Positions 8,034-15,101 of a stretch of 15,102 nt of DNA are shown here, in pieces. How positions within the stretch are numbered: position 1 is the first letter of the stretch; each line of letters opens with the position of its first letter. A program made the position numbers and the translations under genes. The stretch is from Deltaproteobacteria bacterium. Its GTDB lineage: Bacteria; Myxococcota_A; Polyangia; Polyangiales; Ga0077539. Location: NCBI GenBank assembly GCA_947494865.1, contig CANMAT010000015.1:1-15102 (forward strand), in the 5' to 3' direction. Below the pieces are notes generated by a model. The model saw only the letters and a list, made by a program, of their open reading frames with translations, was not told the DNA's origin and searched no databases.

Positions 8034-9604
8034 CAGACGGGCATCACACCGCGCTTGCGACGCGGCCGCTCGATGGTCTTGTGCAGCGAGAGCTCGAGGC
8101 CCCACGCGAGCACGCGGCGCGTGTCGCGCGGGTCGATCACGTCGTCGACGAGGCCCCACCCCGCGACGCGCGTGACGTCGATGTAGCCCTGAATCATGTC
8201 GACGAGCTGCTTCTTCACCTCGGGGGGCGGCTCCTCTCCGCGAAAGAGCTTCTTCGCGGCGATGCCGACCATCCCCTCGGCGCCCATCACCGAGATCTCG
8301 GCGCCCGGCCAGGCCACGATGAGGTCGGGCTCATACGCGCGGCCGCACATCACGAAATAGCCTGCGCCGTATGCCTTTCGCACCACCACGGTGAGCTTCG
8401 GCACCGTGGCCGCGCTCATCGCGTGGAGCATCTTGGCCCCGTGCCGGATGATGCCCGCGTGCTCGACCTTCGTGCCCACCATGAACCCCGGCGTGTCTTG
8501 CATGAACACGAGCGGGATGTTGAACGCGTCGCAGAGCTGAATGAAGTGAGCGCCCTTGTCGGCGGCGTCGATGTCGAGAATGCCCCCGAGCTGCATCGGG
8601 TTGTTGGCCACGATGCCCACCGAGCGGCCGTTGATGCGCGCGAGGCACGTGATGAGGTTGCGCGCGAAGCGGGGCTTGATGTCAAAGAGGTCGCCGTGGT
8701 CGACCACGGCGCGGATCACTTTGTACATGTCGAACGCGCGCCGCGGGGAGTCGGGCACGAGGTCGAGGAGCGACTCTTCGCGGCGGTCGATGGGGTCGGT
8801 GCAGGGCGCCACCGGGGGCGCGTCTTCGCAGTGTGACGGGAAGTACGAGAGGTACTTTCGCACGGCTGCGATGCAGGCCGCGTCGTCGGCGTACTCGCCG
8901 TCGCCCACGCCCGATACCTCGCAGTGCACCTTCGAGCCGCCGAGCTCCTGCTCGGCCACGTCTTGGCCCGTGACGGCCTTCACGAGGGGCGGGCCCGCGA
9001 GGGCCATGGACCCGATGTTCTTCACCATGGGGACGAAGTCGGCGAGGCCCGGGATGTACGCCGTGCCCGCCGCGCCGGGGCCCACCATGGCGGCCACCTG
9101 GGGCACCACGCCCGACATGATCACCTCTTCGCGAAAGAGGTGCCCGTAGCCCGCGAAGAGTGAAATGGCGTCTTCGCTGTTCTTGCCGGGCTCGATGCGC
9201 GCGCCCGCCGAGTCGATGAACCACACCATGGGGTGACGGCCCTTGAGGGCCATCTCGCGCATGCGCGTGACCTTCACCTCGCCGGTCTCGCCGATGGAGC
9301 CGCCCTTCACGGTGAAGTCGTACGCCGACGCGCACACGAGCCGTCCGTCGACCTTGCCGAAGCCGCACACCACCGCGTCGGCGGGGGGCTTGTCGGCGCC
9401 GTCGGGGCCCGCGGCCGAGCCCATCTGCGTGCCGTGCATGCCCACTTCGAACCACTCGCCGCCGTCGAAGAACTGCGCGAAGCGCTCGCGGGCCGTGAGC
9501 TTGCCGCGCTCGTGCTGCTTCGCCACCTTGTCGGGGCCGCCCATCTCGCGCACCTGCGCGCGGCGCGCCTCGAGCTCTGCCACCCTCTCTCGCATCGTGG
9601 GCAT
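8033..9604 (-). CDS. Acyl-CoA carboxylase, carboxyltransferase (beta) subunit, PccB/MccB-like
   Basis: This 523-residue protein moves a carboxyl group between carboxybiotin and an acyl-CoA. It has the usual duplicated crotonase-like halves. N-half: ERGKLTARER (32-41), DSAGARIEPG (131-140) and the oxyanion-hole segment GPGAAGTAYIPGLADF (175-190). C-half: VGIVANNP (329-336), DTPGFMVG (370-377), HAGIIRHGAKML (382-393) and RKAYGAGYFVMCGRAY (409-424). Most of it follows PccB, but GAGYFVMCGRAYEP mixes in the style of methylcrotonyl/geranyl-CoA carboxylases, and Phe417 stands where PccB proteins have Asp in AYDVM. The substrate is therefore open. ATG 9604 is chosen for the strong GAGAGG eight bases upstream. 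No biotin carboxylase or biotin carrier is encoded in the window, so it must pair with a subunit made elsewhere. A decarboxylase role is possible. Confidence 0.93.
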   Translation of the reverse strand: MPTMRERVAELEARRAQVREMGGPDKVAKQHERGKLTARERFAQFFDGGEWFEVGMHGTQMGSAAGPDGADKPPADAVVCGFGKVDGRLVCASAYDFTVKGGSIGETGEVKVTRMREMALKGRHPMVWFIDSAGARIEPGKNSEDAISLFAGYGHLFREEVIMSGVVPQVAAMVGPGAAGTAYIPGLADFVPMVKNIGSMALAGPPLVKAVTGQDVAEQELGGSKVHCEVSGVGDGEYADDAACIAAVRKYLSYFPSHCEDAPPVAPCTDPIDRREESLLDLVPDSPRRAFDMYKVIRAVVDHGDLFDIKPRFARNLITCLARINGRSVGIVANNPMQLGGILDIDAADKGAHFIQLCDAFNIPLVFMQDTPGFMVGTKVEHAGIIRHGAKMLHAMSAATVPKLTVVVRKAYGAGYFVMCGRAYEPDLIVAWPGAEISVMGAEGMVGIAAKKLFRGEEPPPEVKKQLVDMIQGYIDVTRVAGWGLVDDVIDPRDTRRVLAWGLELSLHKTIERPRRKRGVMPV

Positions 9605-9612
9605 CGTCGAAA

Positions 9613-9618
9613 CCTCTC
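9613..9618 (-). promoter_or_regulatory. Shine-Dalgarno of the carboxyltransferase gene
   Basis: On the minus strand GAGAGG lies eight bases before ATG 9604 and directly follows the TAA of the crotonase gene. It is the clearest ribosome-binding site in the operon and decides the start against in-frame upstream alternatives. Confidence 0.7.
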
Positions 9619-10404
9619 TTATTTGCCCGTCCATTGGGGGGCGCGCTTCTCCATGAAGGCCATGAGCCCCTCGCGCGCGTCGTCGGTCGACAGGAGCCCG
9701 ATGAGCTCGTCGCGCAGCATCGGGAGCGCCTCGGCGAGCGCCACATCGCCTTGTCGGCTCCACGCCGCGAGCCCTCGCGCGACGGCCGTGGGCGACTTCG
9801 CCGCGAGGCTCCTCGCGAGGGTCATCACCTCGGCGTCGAGGTGGTCGTGGGGCACCACGCGGTTCACGATGCGCAGCCGCGCGGCCTCCTCGGCGGGCAT
9901 CTTCGCGCCGAGGAGCATCATCTCGAGCAGGTCGCGTCGGGCCACGGTGCGCGCGAGCACGGCGGAGATCATCATGGGCCACAGGCCGCGGTGAATCTCG
10001 GGCGTGGCGAACACCGACCCCGCAGCCGCGATGGCGAAGTGCGACGCGGCCACGAGGCCGAGGCCGCCGCCCATCGCGACGCCCTCGACGCGCGCGATGA
10101 TGGGCCGCGTGTAGCGCATCATCGCGAGCATGAGGTCGGCGTAGTCGCCCTTCAGGGGGAGCGTCGCGATCATGGGCCCGCCGCTGAGGGCGCCGAGGTC
10201 GCCTCCCGCGCAGAAGTGCCCGCCTGCGCCCGTGAGAATCACGGCCCGCACGTGGTCTTCGCGCTCGGCGTTCTCGAGCGCGTAGAGCACCTCGTTGGCC
10301 ATCTCGGGGCCGATGGAGTTCTTTCGCTCGGGGCGGTTGAGGGTGATCGTGGCGATCGAGCCGCCGTCGACGGCGGTCACGTCGTAGAGAATCGTGTGAT
10401 ACAT
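9619..10404 (-). CDS. Enoyl-CoA hydratase/isomerase family protein (crotonase), LiuC-like
   Basis: A full-length 261-residue crotonase. The first oxyanion-hole segment is HFCAGGDL (63-70) and the second is GVAMGGGLGLVAA (108-120). Of the two catalytic Glu residues of classical hydratases, the second is present (Glu136 in FATPEI), while the first position, two residues after GGG, is Gly116. The pattern GGGxGL...PEIHRGLWPMMIS resembles bacterial methylglutaconyl-CoA hydratases such as LiuC, in which, as I recall, the same Gly occurs; this is motif-level similarity only. It could hydrate, dehydrate or isomerise a branched or unsaturated acyl-CoA. The gene begins 12 bases after the BKACE stop and ends 14 bases before the carboxyltransferase ATG, so it belongs firmly to the operon. 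Confidence 0.9.
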   Translation of the reverse strand: MYHTILYDVTAVDGGSIATITLNRPERKNSIGPEMANEVLYALENAEREDHVRAVILTGAGGHFCAGGDLGALSGGPMIATLPLKGDYADLMLAMMRYTRPIIARVEGVAMGGGLGLVAASHFAIAAAGSVFATPEIHRGLWPMMISAVLARTVARRDLLEMMLLGAKMPAEEAARLRIVNRVVPHDHLDAEVMTLARSLAAKSPTAVARGLAAWSRQGDVALAEALPMLRDELIGLLSTDDAREGLMAFMEKRAPQWTGK

Positions 10405-10416
10405 CGCGGCGCTCGT

Positions 10417-11274
<858 letters not shown>

Positions 11275-11340
11275 GGCGGCGCCCGCAGGGTACAACCTCT
11301 GCCCGCGTTCTACCGACGCGAAATGTGGCCTTTCGGGGCC

Positions 11341-11351
11341 GACACAGTGTC
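11341..11351. promoter_or_regulatory. Palindrome touching the -35 box, possible operator
   Basis: GACACAGTGTC is a perfect 5-base inverted repeat around a single central A. It lies in the 174-base divergent spacer between the BKACE operon and the 11449 gene, ending one base before the TTGACG box on the + strand. That placement suits a repressor or activator site serving either gene. A short palindrome of this size could also be chance. Confidence 0.25.
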
Positions 11352-11379
11352 TTGACGCGCGTGGGGCCGATGGTAGCGT
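11352..11379 (+). promoter_or_regulatory. Sigma-70-type promoter for the 11449 gene
   Basis: TTGACG (11352-11357) and TAGCGT (11374-11379) are separated by 16 bases, with a preceding TGG before the second box. The predicted start site leaves a leader of about 60 bases that contains the GGAGG ribosome-binding site. No comparably good promoter could be seen on the minus strand for the BKACE operon in this same spacer. Confidence 0.45.
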
Positions 11380-11439
11380 GCCGAACGTTTCGAGCCGGCC
11401 GCGCTACTGAGGCGTTGGACGCATATAGGTACGGGCATC

Positions 11440-11444
11440 GGAGG
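11440..11444 (+). promoter_or_regulatory. Shine-Dalgarno of the 11449 gene
   Basis: GGAGG lies four bases before ATG 11449. The spacing is short but acceptable, and the match to the 16S tail is strong. It supports this ATG as the start. Confidence 0.55.
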
Positions 11445-11448
11445 CTTC

Positions 11449-12192
11449 ATGCGCAAGGCTGTCGCGGCCATCACCCTCGCGGGCATCGCGAGCACGGTTG
11501 TTCTTACTCACACCACCGAGTCGTTCGCACAGAACGTAAACGCGGTCACACCGACGGCGAAGGGCATCATCGGCTGCGCGCTCCTCGGCGCCGAGACCGT
11601 CACGCTCATTCAAGCCGCAGCGGGCGCCCGCCCTCGCTGGGCGTACATCGTGTTCCCGCTCCTCGGGGCGGCGGCGGGCGGGGTCGGGGGCTACTTCCTC
11701 GAGGAGGCGGCCGCGGGGGGCACCGACACGGCGCTCACGGCGGTGTCCGTCGGCTCGCTGGTGCTGGGTCTTGGCCTGGTGGTGCCCAGCGTGATCGCCT
11801 ACGTCAGCGCCACGAACTATCACCCCGAGTCCGATCAGCCCGCCGAAGACGCGGCGCCGACCAACGGCCCCATCGACGAGTCGTCGGGCCCTCCCGCCGA
11901 GGGCGGCGCCGCCCCGGCCCCCGCGCCCGCCACCACGGGCGGCGGCGGCGGCGATACGGCGCCCGCGCCCGCTGCGAGCGCTCCGCAGTCGTCGCTGCAC
12001 CTCCGCCGGTCGCGCCTCGTTGCGTCGCCCGTGCTGCGCCCCACGGGCCTCGTCGATTTCGCCCGCGGCTCGATGTCGCTCTCGGTGCCTGCCATCAGCG
12101 TGCAGAACAGCGTCTCGCTCCAAGAGATGCGCCAGTACGGGATGGGCGGCCAGTCGGAGCTCCGCGTCCCGGTGATCTCGGGCTCGTTCTAA
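11449..12192 (+). CDS. Exported or membrane protein with helical hairpin, Pro/Ala/Gly linker and distinct C-terminus; function unknown
   Basis: I do not recognise this 247-residue protein. Residues 1-27 are a good signal peptide ending SFA, with cleavage expected before Gln28. Two strongly hydrophobic segments follow at about 64-84 (WAYIVFPLLGAAAGGVGGYF) and 97-119, each rich in Gly and Ala, as in tightly packed helical pairs; a weaker one lies at 38-56. Residues 125-180 are a low-complexity linker rich in Pro, Ala, Gly and acidic residues, including a five-Gly run. The last 65 residues are different: LRRSRL, VDFARGSMSLSVPAISV, and a final LRVPVISGSF ending in Phe, with strand-like alternation. 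The C-terminal region may act in the periplasm or at the cell surface. It has its own promoter and ribosome-binding site and is separated from the next gene by 112 bases. Confidence 0.75.
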   Translation: MRKAVAAITLAGIASTVVLTHTTESFAQNVNAVTPTAKGIIGCALLGAETVTLIQAAAGARPRWAYIVFPLLGAAAGGVGGYFLEEAAAGGTDTALTAVSVGSLVLGLGLVVPSVIAYVSATNYHPESDQPAEDAAPTNGPIDESSGPPAEGGAAPAPAPATTGGGGGDTAPAPAASAPQSSLHLRRSRLVASPVLRPTGLVDFARGSMSLSVPAISVQNSVSLQEMRQYGMGGQSELRVPVISGSF

Positions 12193-12267
12193 GCCCTTCG
12201 CTGCCCTGCGCGCCGGGGCGTCACCGCACACTTCGCTCCGCCACGCGGCCCGCGCCCCGAAGAGGGG

Positions 12268-12295
12268 TTGTGGTCTCCGTTGATCGGCGTAAAAG
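12268..12295 (+). promoter_or_regulatory. Possible promoter giving a leaderless message for the 12305 gene
   Basis: TTGTGG (12268-12273) and TAAAAG (12290-12295) are 16 bases apart. The second box ends nine bases before ATG 12305, so transcription would start at or within a few bases of the start codon. No Shine-Dalgarno is present in the gap. A small CCCC/GGGG hairpin (12255-12267) sits directly upstream. The rest of the 112-base spacer shows nothing else. Confidence 0.28.
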
Positions 12296-12304
12296 TCTGT
12301 CCCC

Positions 12305-12634
12305 ATGGCGACCGACGCGTTTGCCCCTCTCACAGCCCACAGCAACCCGCACCCCGCGGTGGCGGCGATCTCGCGTGAGGCCGGCCAGTGGATGCTCGCC
12401 CGTGCGAGCGACGGCCTCGAGGCGACCTTCACCGTCGAGGTCGACGAGCGCTTCGTGCGACTGCGGAGGGCCCACGGCGCGTCGTCGTCGCTCTTCGAAG
12501 CGCGCGTCGCGGGCTCGCTGGGCGCGGGCGACGTGGCCGCGGCCATCGCCCGCTGGGCCGTGGGCGTCGGCCTCTCGGTGCGCTCGTCGCACGATGAGGG
12601 TGTGCTTCGGGTGACGCTGACGCGCGGCGACTGA
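12305..12634 (+). CDS. Small protein of unknown function, 109 residues
   Basis: I cannot assign this protein. It is soluble in appearance, with no signal peptide or membrane segment. Residues 15-30 are helix-like (HPAVAAISREAGQWMLAR). A strand-rich middle follows: GLEATFTVEVDERFVRLRR (37-55) and SSLFEARVAG (61-70). A helix AGDVAAAIARWAVGVGLSV lies at 73-91, and a last strand VLRVTLTR at 99-106. The alternating strand-helix order suggests one small alpha/beta domain. Codon third positions are GC-rich in this frame, supporting a real gene. It has only 23 bases to the convergent lipoprotein gene. The start has no ribosome-binding site but is preceded by a promoter-like pair of boxes. Confidence 0.65.
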   Translation: MATDAFAPLTAHSNPHPAVAAISREAGQWMLARASDGLEATFTVEVDERFVRLRRAHGASSSLFEARVAGSLGAGDVAAAIARWAVGVGLSVRSSHDEGVLRVTLTRGD

Positions 12635-12657
12635 TCGCGCCGCGCGCTGGGGTGGGC

Positions 12658-13764
12658 TCAGCGCTCGAGGGCCGAGGTCTCGACGCCCGCGAGCTCGCCG
12701 CACGCGGTGAGGCCGACCACGTACACACGCACGTCGACGGTGCCCACGCGGTACACCGTGAGGTTCGAGAGGTGCTCTCGAAGCACGCGCTCGAGGCCGC
12801 GGAACCGCGCCGCGCGGAGCTGTTCAGCGGGCGCGTCGGCGAGCGCGTCGACCGTGAGCGGCTGCATGAAGACCTCGAAGGGCTCGACGCGCACCGCGGA
12901 GCGTGCGGCCATGCCCACGGCGTCCGCGAAGTCTTCGGGGGCGGGCATCGCGGCGACGGCGTCGGGCGTGAGTGCGCGGAAGGGCGCGTCGGACTGTGAC
13001 GGGTACACGAGGCGCGCGCTGGCCTCGTCGAGCGAGTCGCGGAGGGCCTGCGCGCACAGCCCCGGGGCCACCGACGGGCGCACGCGGGTGAACACCTGCT
13101 CGGCCCGCAGCACGCGACCCGCGGTGTCGAACGACTGCGTGCCCGCGACGAGGAGGCCGTCGTCGCTGGCCGCGTCGGCGAGGGCGAGGTCGCGGGCGCG
13201 CGGGTCGACGTTGCGCAGCGCGCCGAGGTCGACGCCCGTGATGGCCTCGGGCTCGAGCGACGCGTTGACACGCTCCTGCGTCACGGTCGCGCAGGGGAGG
13301 TACGCGCAAGTAGAGCCCTTCGTCGACACGAGGTGAAACGCGCCGCGGACGGGGGCGCTCGACGGCGCGCGCCACGCATCGCTCGCGACGAAGACCGCGC
13401 GGCCCTCGACGGTCGTGAGGCGGCCGTGGAGCACCACCGTGGGCGCGTCGAGCGATGCTGTGATCGAGGCGGTGAGCGCGTCGGCCTGCGAGGGCGTGAG
13501 GCCTGTGGCCGCGAGGTCGATGGTGGCGACCGCGCACGCGGGCGACGCGCTGCCGTCGGCGCACCGCGTGGTGCGCTGGTTGAGCGACGAGACCACGAAG
13601 CGGCTGCACGTCGACGGGGCGGACGCGGAGCACGGGTCGGAGCCGCGGCGCACCATGAAGAAGCCCGACGTGCGCGAGACGCGCGCGCCGTCGTCGTCGG
13701 TGTCGGCACACCCCTGCGCGGCCAGGACTCCTACTGCGATCATCGGGAACGTGCTGCGTCGCAT
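12658..13764 (-). CDS. Putative lipoprotein resembling the DUF6748 family
   Basis: The 368-residue product starts MRRSTFPMIAVGVLAAQGC, with a likely lipidation Cys at 19 followed by an acidic DTDDDG, which favours export and lipid anchoring. Residues 34-160 show a pattern I associate with DUF6748 proteins, common in myxobacteria: GFFMVRRGSDPC (34-45), SRFVVSSLNQRTTRCADG (54-71), CAVATIDLAATGL (77-89), VVLHGRL (110-116) and FVASDAWRAP (125-134). The paired Cys residues (45/53, 68/77, 153/158) probably form disulfides. The second half, to 368, is mainly helical and has no motif I know. ATG 13764 is preferred to GTG 13767 because GGAGG at 13772-13776 lies seven bases from it. It is separated from the peroxiredoxin gene by 169 bases and is likely transcribed on its own. 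The function is unknown. Confidence 0.82.
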   Translation of the reverse strand: MRRSTFPMIAVGVLAAQGCADTDDDGARVSRTSGFFMVRRGSDPCSASAPSTCSRFVVSSLNQRTTRCADGSASPACAVATIDLAATGLTPSQADALTASITASLDAPTVVLHGRLTTVEGRAVFVASDAWRAPSSAPVRGAFHLVSTKGSTCAYLPCATVTQERVNASLEPEAITGVDLGALRNVDPRARDLALADAASDDGLLVAGTQSFDTAGRVLRAEQVFTRVRPSVAPGLCAQALRDSLDEASARLVYPSQSDAPFRALTPDAVAAMPAPEDFADAVGMAARSAVRVEPFEVFMQPLTVDALADAPAEQLRAARFRGLERVLREHLSNLTVYRVGTVDVRVYVVGLTACGELAGVETSALER

Positions 13765-13771
13765 CACGAAA

Positions 13772-13776
13772 CCTCC
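13772..13776 (-). promoter_or_regulatory. Shine-Dalgarno deciding the lipoprotein start
   Basis: On the minus strand GGAGG lies seven bases before ATG 13764 and only four before the in-frame GTG 13767, so the ATG is the better start. Confidence 0.65.
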
Positions 13777-13795
13777 GTTCTGGTAGCCCCATGTT

Positions 13796-13805
13796 CCACA
13801 TGTGG
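13796..13805. promoter_or_regulatory. Perfect 10-base palindrome upstream of the lipoprotein gene
   Basis: CCACATGTGG reads the same on both strands, 31 bases before the lipoprotein ATG. Further upstream, TCCGAAA (13838-13844) is repeated inverted as TTTCGGA (13867-13873). This 169-base spacer is visibly less GC-rich than the genes, as expected of a regulatory region, but I could not place a convincing -35/-10 pair in it. Confidence 0.25.
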
Positions 13806-13933
13806 GAGCACGCTGCCAAGGGAGATGTCGTTGATTCTCCGAAAGATTTCTACGGTCGAGCTGTGATTTCGGACATACGATGCGGGCGCGCCATGGCGGG
13901 GTGTTGACGTCGCGGTGGTGAACGTCGACGCGC

Positions 13934-14398
13934 TCAGCCGCGGAGGGCGGCCTTGACGGCGTCGAGGTCGGGGAACACGCCCGGATGCTCGCCGACCCAC
14001 GCGTAGGTGATGGCGCCCTCGCGGTTGACGACGAAGACCGCGCGCTCGGCGACGCCCTTCATGCCGAAGGCGAAGTCGCGGCGGAGCACGTCGTAGGCCT
14101 CGATGACCGTCTTGTTGAAGTCGGAGAGGAAGGGGAAGGTGGCGTTCGACTCGGCCGCAAACTTCGTGACCACCCAGGGGGTGTCGACGCTGATGGCGAG
14201 CACCTCGGCGTCGAGGGCCTGGTACGAGCCGAAGTCTTCGGCCACGGTGCACATCTCCTTGGTGCACACGCCCGTGAACGCCGCGGGGTAGAAGAGCAGC
14301 ACGACGTTCTTGCCGCGGTATTGCGAGAGCGTCACGGTCTCGCCGGGCTTCGAGGGGAGGGTAAAATCGGGGGCCTGGGTGCCTACGCTGAGCGCCAT
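13934..14398 (-). CDS. Peroxiredoxin, AhpC/TSA family, Bcp-like
   Basis: A complete 154-residue thiol peroxidase that reduces hydrogen peroxide or organic hydroperoxides in the cytoplasm. The active-site segment FYPAAFTGVCTKEMC (36-50) has the family pattern P-x3-T-x2-C with peroxidatic Cys45. A second Cys at 50 has the same numbers and spacing as the Cys45/Cys50 pair of E. coli Bcp (PrxQ), so an atypical two-Cys mechanism with an intramolecular disulfide is likely. The Arg of AERAVFVV (at about 117) fits the conserved active-site Arg. An AhpE-like one-Cys enzyme is the alternative, but the second Cys argues against it. GGAGA at 14407-14411 lies eight bases before the ATG. It follows the isomerase gene by 56 bases on the same strand and may be co-transcribed with it. 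Confidence 0.92.
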   Translation of the reverse strand: MALSVGTQAPDFTLPSKPGETVTLSQYRGKNVVLLFYPAAFTGVCTKEMCTVAEDFGSYQALDAEVLAISVDTPWVVTKFAAESNATFPFLSDFNKTVIEAYDVLRRDFAFGMKGVAERAVFVVNREGAITYAWVGEHPGVFPDLDAVKAALRG

Positions 14399-14406
14399 TG
14401 CAGAAG

Positions 14407-14411
14407 TCTCC
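14407..14411 (-). promoter_or_regulatory. Shine-Dalgarno of the peroxiredoxin gene
   Basis: GGAGA on the minus strand lies eight bases before ATG 14398 and supports this start. Confidence 0.55.
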
Positions 14412-14454
14412 GTTCAGGGGTTTCGTCGGGGGAAGAGCCCTCGGTTAGATGGTC

Positions 14455-14922
14455 TCACTCCGTGCGCTGGATCACATGGAATCCGAACTGCGTCTCGATC
14501 ACCTCGGAGAGCTGGTTGGGCTCGAGGGCGAACGCGGCGTCTTCGAAGTCGCGCACCATGCGCCCGCGGCCGAAGCGCCCGAGGCTGCCCCCGCGCTCGC
14601 CCGCGCCGGGCTCGTCGGAGTACTCGCGCGCGAGGTCTTCGAACGACTCGCCGGCGCGCAGCCTTCGCAGCGCCTCTTCCGCGCGCGTGCGCGCCTCGGC
14701 GCGGGAGCGACTGGCCGTCTCGGGGGCGTCGTGGGAGTCGCGGTGCATCACCAGAATGTGCCTCGCCGCGATCTCGCGCGGCCTGCGGGCGCCGCCGTCG
14801 CGGGGGGCCACCACCTCGATCTCGCCCGTGGCGCCCGCGGGCGCCGCGGTGACCGGGTGCGCGCGGTCGGAGCAGCTTGCGCGCGCGAGCAGGAGCGACA
14901 GCACCATCAACGGCGTTCTCAT
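14455..14922 (-). CDS. Parvulin-type peptidyl-prolyl cis-trans isomerase, exported
   Basis: A 155-residue protein with one rotamase domain that helps fold exported proteins. The N-terminus, MRTPLMVLSLLLARASC, is a short signal sequence with a possible lipidation Cys at 17, though Arg three residues before it is unusual for a lipobox. After a flexible Pro/Ala stretch, the parvulin domain begins at ARHILV (53-58). A charged helix (72-90) and the signature GESFEDLAREYSDEPGA (91-107), GGSLGRFGRGRMV (111-123), FEDAAFAL (126-133) and FGFHVIQ (146-152) follow in order. The active-site His pair is at 55 and 149. The frame is open upstream to 15039, but that part would be an atypical Arg/His-rich extension, so ATG 14922 is chosen. 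It begins 14 bases after the stop of a partial gene in the same direction. Confidence 0.9.
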   Translation of the reverse strand: MRTPLMVLSLLLARASCSDRAHPVTAAPAGATGEIEVVAPRDGGARRPREIAARHILVMHRDSHDAPETASRSRAEARTRAEEALRRLRAGESFEDLAREYSDEPGAGERGGSLGRFGRGRMVRDFEDAAFALEPNQLSEVIETQFGFHVIQRTE

Positions 14923-14936
14923 GGTGGGCGCGACTC

Positions 14937-15101
14937 TTAGCCCAGGAACATGGCCGTGGGCCAGCGCATGTTCCACGCGATCGACGCGCCGAAGGCCGTG
15001 CCCCAGCGCCTGGCCTCGAGCGCTTCGAGGGTGAGCCACGAAGTCGCCGAAGCCAAGGCCGTTGACGTCGCCGCAGGTGCCACCGGGCGGTCGTCGCCGA
15101 C
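14937..15101 (-). CDS. C-terminus of an unidentified gene, cut by the window edge
   Basis: On the minus strand a frame enters from the right edge and ends with TAA at 14937-14939. The 54 visible residues end in RRWGTAFGASIAWNMRWPTAMFLG. Third codon positions are mostly G or C, as in the real genes here, and the stop falls 14 bases before the isomerase ATG, which is typical operon spacing. The Trp-rich, partly hydrophobic end could belong to a membrane or envelope protein, but there is too little to identify it. The adjacent minus-strand frame also has a long open stretch here, so the reading frame is not certain. Confidence 0.4.
   Translation of the reverse strand, partial: VGDDRPVAPAATSTALASATSWLTLEALEARRWGTAFGASIAWNMRWPTAMFLG

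Noticed and set aside
11936..11990. GGC-rich run in the 11449 gene as a possible repeat element
   Set aside because: It encodes a Gly run and Ala/Pro linker inside an open frame; simple low-complexity coding sequence, not an independent element.
14923..15039. Longer start for the isomerase at 15039
   Set aside because: The added residues are Arg/His-rich and precede a normal signal sequence at ATG 14922; codon third positions there fit the neighbouring minus frame better.
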